NCBI RefSeq assembly: GCF_900090045.1
Contig: NC_041787.1
Coordinates: forward strand, 1,632,001-1,696,000
Source: Plasmodium malariae
Taxonomy: Eukaryota > Apicomplexa > Aconoidasida > Haemosporida > Plasmodiidae
Reading direction: 5' to 3'
DNA length: 64,000 bases
Shown: positions 62,601 to 64,000 of the stretch, one piece after another
How the letters are laid out: every line of letters starts with the position of its first letter
Position numbering within the stretch: the first letter of the stretch is position 1
Program-made: the position numbers and the translations under genes
Notes under the pieces: generated by a model
Databases searched by the model: none
The model's input: only the letters and a program-made list of their open reading frames with translations
What the model was told of the DNA's origin: nothing

Positions 62601-64000
62601 ATGAAGCTACTTATTTAAGTCATGAATGTGTCCTAGAAAAAGGAAAGATAGAAAGCAACCCCCTTAGAAATTATCACACTATTACTGATAAAGTAGTACC
62701 TAATGAAGAGGAAAAATATGAACAGTTAAGGAAAAATAAGTTCATCACAAATGTGAACATGTTAAATAACCCCATGTATATAAGGAATTATGTAATAAAT
62801 AATGCCTATAAATTTACTAATGACATAAATAATAATTCTAATAATCAAGATGATAATGTAAATATGTATTTTCATAACAGAAGAATGGACATGGTAGACC
62901 ATCAGAATTATACTATCAATAATTTTCTTATGAAAAATGAGAGGGAAGAAAGTAATAACATCGTAAATATGAACACCATTACCTTTCCACTGCAAAAAAA
63001 TAATGAGATCATTAATGATACACTAAATAAAAATATTATGCTGAAAAATAGTATTAATAATAGTAGTAGTGATAAAATTCAAAGCAGCCTAGTGCCTATT
63101 AATAGTAATATATTACACCCTTGCGAAGTAAACGGTAGTATCAGTAATACTTCTTTAAATGATAAGAAGAAGGACTTAGTAAATAGTAATGTAATAATCA
63201 CGTCTAGTTCTAATCTGAAAATGAAAAGCAGTACCCTAGTAAATGTTGGACAGAGTAATAAGGCGCCATGCAAAAATGTAAACAGCGTAAATGGAGTAAA
63301 TAGCATGAATAGCGTAAATAACGAAAGCAATGTGATGGTGAACGACGATTTACCAACTACGGACACTTCATTAACTGGTAAAAGAATGAATGTTAGCATT
63401 GCTCATCATCTAAATAATTACACGAATAAAAATATATCTTGTACCAGTAAGAACGATACTTGTACAAAGGTACAAAACAAAGGAAGAGAAAATATAAGCA
63501 TAGGAACAAATAACAACATTTTCCCCAAAACAGTAGTACTCCATTTAAATAGTGCAAAAAGTAAGGACGACAAAAAAAAAGGGCTAGGTACGTGCAAATC
63601 GATTTGCAATAGTGATATATATAACTATTTAAGGAATACGCATACTAAAACGCTAACAAATTTTCATCGCACTGTGTCGTATAGAAAACAAAGCTCAAAA
63701 ATGAACGTGTCAGACAGGGCTATTCCAGAAATTAAATTAAAAAATGGGGGTCCATTAGAAAGTGCAACTACAGCCATAACTACAACTGAAAATGAAGTAG
63801 ATACAAAGAAGATTGTAAAAAAGGCGGTGGTTATCGGATGTAACTATTTGAATGATGTGGGAGGTAACAGACTTTACGGATCAGTAAATGATGCTTATAT
63901 TTTTTGTAGAGCTTTAGTTAAATATTTTGATTTCATGCCTGATAATATTTTGCTACTAACTGACAGCTTACCGTCAAACGCATATATTTACGAGGATTTT
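59678..64000 (+). CDS. MCA3: Metacaspase with giant N-terminal extension (cut by window edge)
   Basis: Open for 1441 codons from ATG 59678 to the edge. Residues 1 to about 1375 are Asn/Lys/Ser-rich low complexity with tracts such as NNNNKSNDDNNNN, many Tyr-Asn motifs and no recognisable domain. From about residue 1378 the caspase-like p20 fold begins: KKAVVIGCNYLNDVGG, LYGSVNDAYIFCRALVKYF, PDNILLLTDSLPSNAYI. This matches the first strand, the GxxND helix and the LTD loop of metacaspases. The catalytic His and Cys lie to the right of the window. Metacaspases are Arg/Lys-specific cysteine proteases. Of the three Plasmodium copies, the position next to GDH1 suggests MCA3; in that copy active-site changes have been discussed and cannot be checked here. 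The start has no nearer in-frame alternative, but an upstream exon cannot be excluded. Confidence 0.85.
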   Translation, partial: MGNYDNININGSKKDDRRFTSSVKKSTSLKSSLTCHEKKTKSYKLDKHSDEDKCKLNEKYASCKISNEKKKLLKSMKKVSTKGYCMDKFKTVSRNVECYNRMSKITHKGNSSKRAQTVSRKIARNSNNNANGSNSNSNSNSNSSNIRKIINLRRKELPSTLNSICSRPDNRRKSILKKDIHHYVEENVKKKNSDHDRVKNENSNSNEQIIGKMIINKGSIDLLSTYNTYNGIRKQENKNKCLHDEHALNLLETKTSITTKNSIKNEDIQIKQNKLEQINKINCYERNINNSVNHNSVKRVKERSNSAKMTILPKFELSNPSRVATLSHISSRDMPRGNHSEGYRIYENHVNGIAERRNVSSKRNSITAYRDVSCSSNVKEDMPNRHSDVLTNKYMSYLNKDCIIFLEKNRKMVNDNYIKGNFHNMLKYISHHNGKSDLVRKKGIHSIIEKGNENMHRNLLYSKPPDSIYEEGEVKFNCVKATTDDFNMQKGSYKYNKHFDHSEQVKPFKHLLYNSTSPIEMLNKELRTYKKYDHTDVDSKKNYTAKNFFINTNYDNFKKYSSLPNCSDNEIIANRYYTDNFYSKMLKNKNKDNLNGNTYSNCSRDFSRRKVINGKSHLKNGNYLESVNYVSCDKDISDPIKEEDSLNFYDNSNYRINWNSLKCPNSYKNYYTYNDLSQQVFRKNIYPDARDVNTNEFYKSYNNVLDRGIKNGIIASKICNGDDMMTIMNNKSDNTNYTKNESINEFHPLVRSDRENTLLKNCYEDLNNLSTFVKDNNYYSHINMNCFRTSPLRSNKCNKYEHVHISPNVTNSSKIVLQQYAEDGNLVGVKFPQNEREIDNNNNNKSNDDNNNNNSNNNDNNKLNKSSVHIFKKIYIDHNLSNIQNRNEYNADRKDNSERNILSSYVPLNMEHKISKIDDERFIKYDKNYIHEKNDNIINEKRNQTNDYQKKYTISNNSSTDECQSSTELKKYAFNEATYLSHECVLEKGKIESNPLRNYHTITDKVVPNEEEKYEQLRKNKFITNVNMLNNPMYIRNYVINNAYKFTNDINNNSNNQDDNVNMYFHNRRMDMVDHQNYTINNFLMKNEREESNNIVNMNTITFPLQKNNEIINDTLNKNIMLKNSINNSSSDKIQSSLVPINSNILHPCEVNGSISNTSLNDKKKDLVNSNVIITSSSNLKMKSSTLVNVGQSNKAPCKNVNSVNGVNSMNSVNNESNVMVNDDLPTTDTSLTGKRMNVSIAHHLNNYTNKNISCTSKNDTCTKVQNKGRENISIGTNNNIFPKTVVLHLNSAKSKDDKKKGLGTCKSICNSDIYNYLRNTHTKTLTNFHRTVSYRKQSSKMNVSDRAIPEIKLKNGGPLESATTAITTTENEVDTKKIVKKAVVIGCNYLNDVGGNRLYGSVNDAYIFCRALVKYFDFMPDNILLLTDSLPSNAYIYEDF

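Overview
The window is nuclear DNA of a malaria parasite (genus Plasmodium). It is very AT-rich. The proteins carry long Asn- and Lys-rich low-complexity inserts, the introns are short and T-rich with GT/AG ends, and the intergenic DNA is full of poly(dA:dT) and TA microsatellites. The gene order (ATG4, NOT1-G, HRDC protein, alveolin, prefoldin 2, lysyl-tRNA synthetase 2, small secreted protein, giant Asn-rich protein, NADP-GDH, coiled-coil protein, beta-lactamase-fold protein, metacaspase) is what I remember for part of P. falciparum chromosome 14. The repeat tracts do not let me name the species. I see no tRNA or rRNA gene, transposon, CRISPR array, centromere or subtelomeric family.

Left third (1-24.4 kb): four minus-strand genes. 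These are the 5' part of the ATG8-processing protease ATG4 (cut by the window edge), a 4532-residue paralogue of the CCR4-NOT scaffold NOT1 with a short last exon, a standalone HRDC-domain protein, and an IMC1/alveolin cytoskeleton protein. A possible structured RNA lies between the last two.

Middle (24.4-46.1 kb): a four-exon prefoldin subunit 2 on the plus strand, apicoplast-type lysyl-tRNA synthetase on the minus strand, a five-exon gene for a small predicted secreted protein with two competing last exons, and one giant gene (about 3483 residues) whose reading frame is broken by one base in a run of 20 A.

Right third (46.1-64 kb): NADP-glutamate dehydrogenase (minus), a 15-exon plus-strand gene whose layout resembles the meiotic axis protein SYCP2, a two-exon NAPE-PLD-like protein that has lost nearly all metal ligands, and the first 1441 codons of a metacaspase that runs off the right edge.

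The genes form no operon or single pathway; this is a conserved housekeeping and stage-regulated chromosomal segment. Exon structures were worked out by eye from splice sites, phase and family motifs. The main points for follow-up are the hidden NOT1-G exon, the poly-A frameshift, the two last exons of the secreted protein, the pseudoenzyme site, the SYCP2-like architecture and the candidate RNA.
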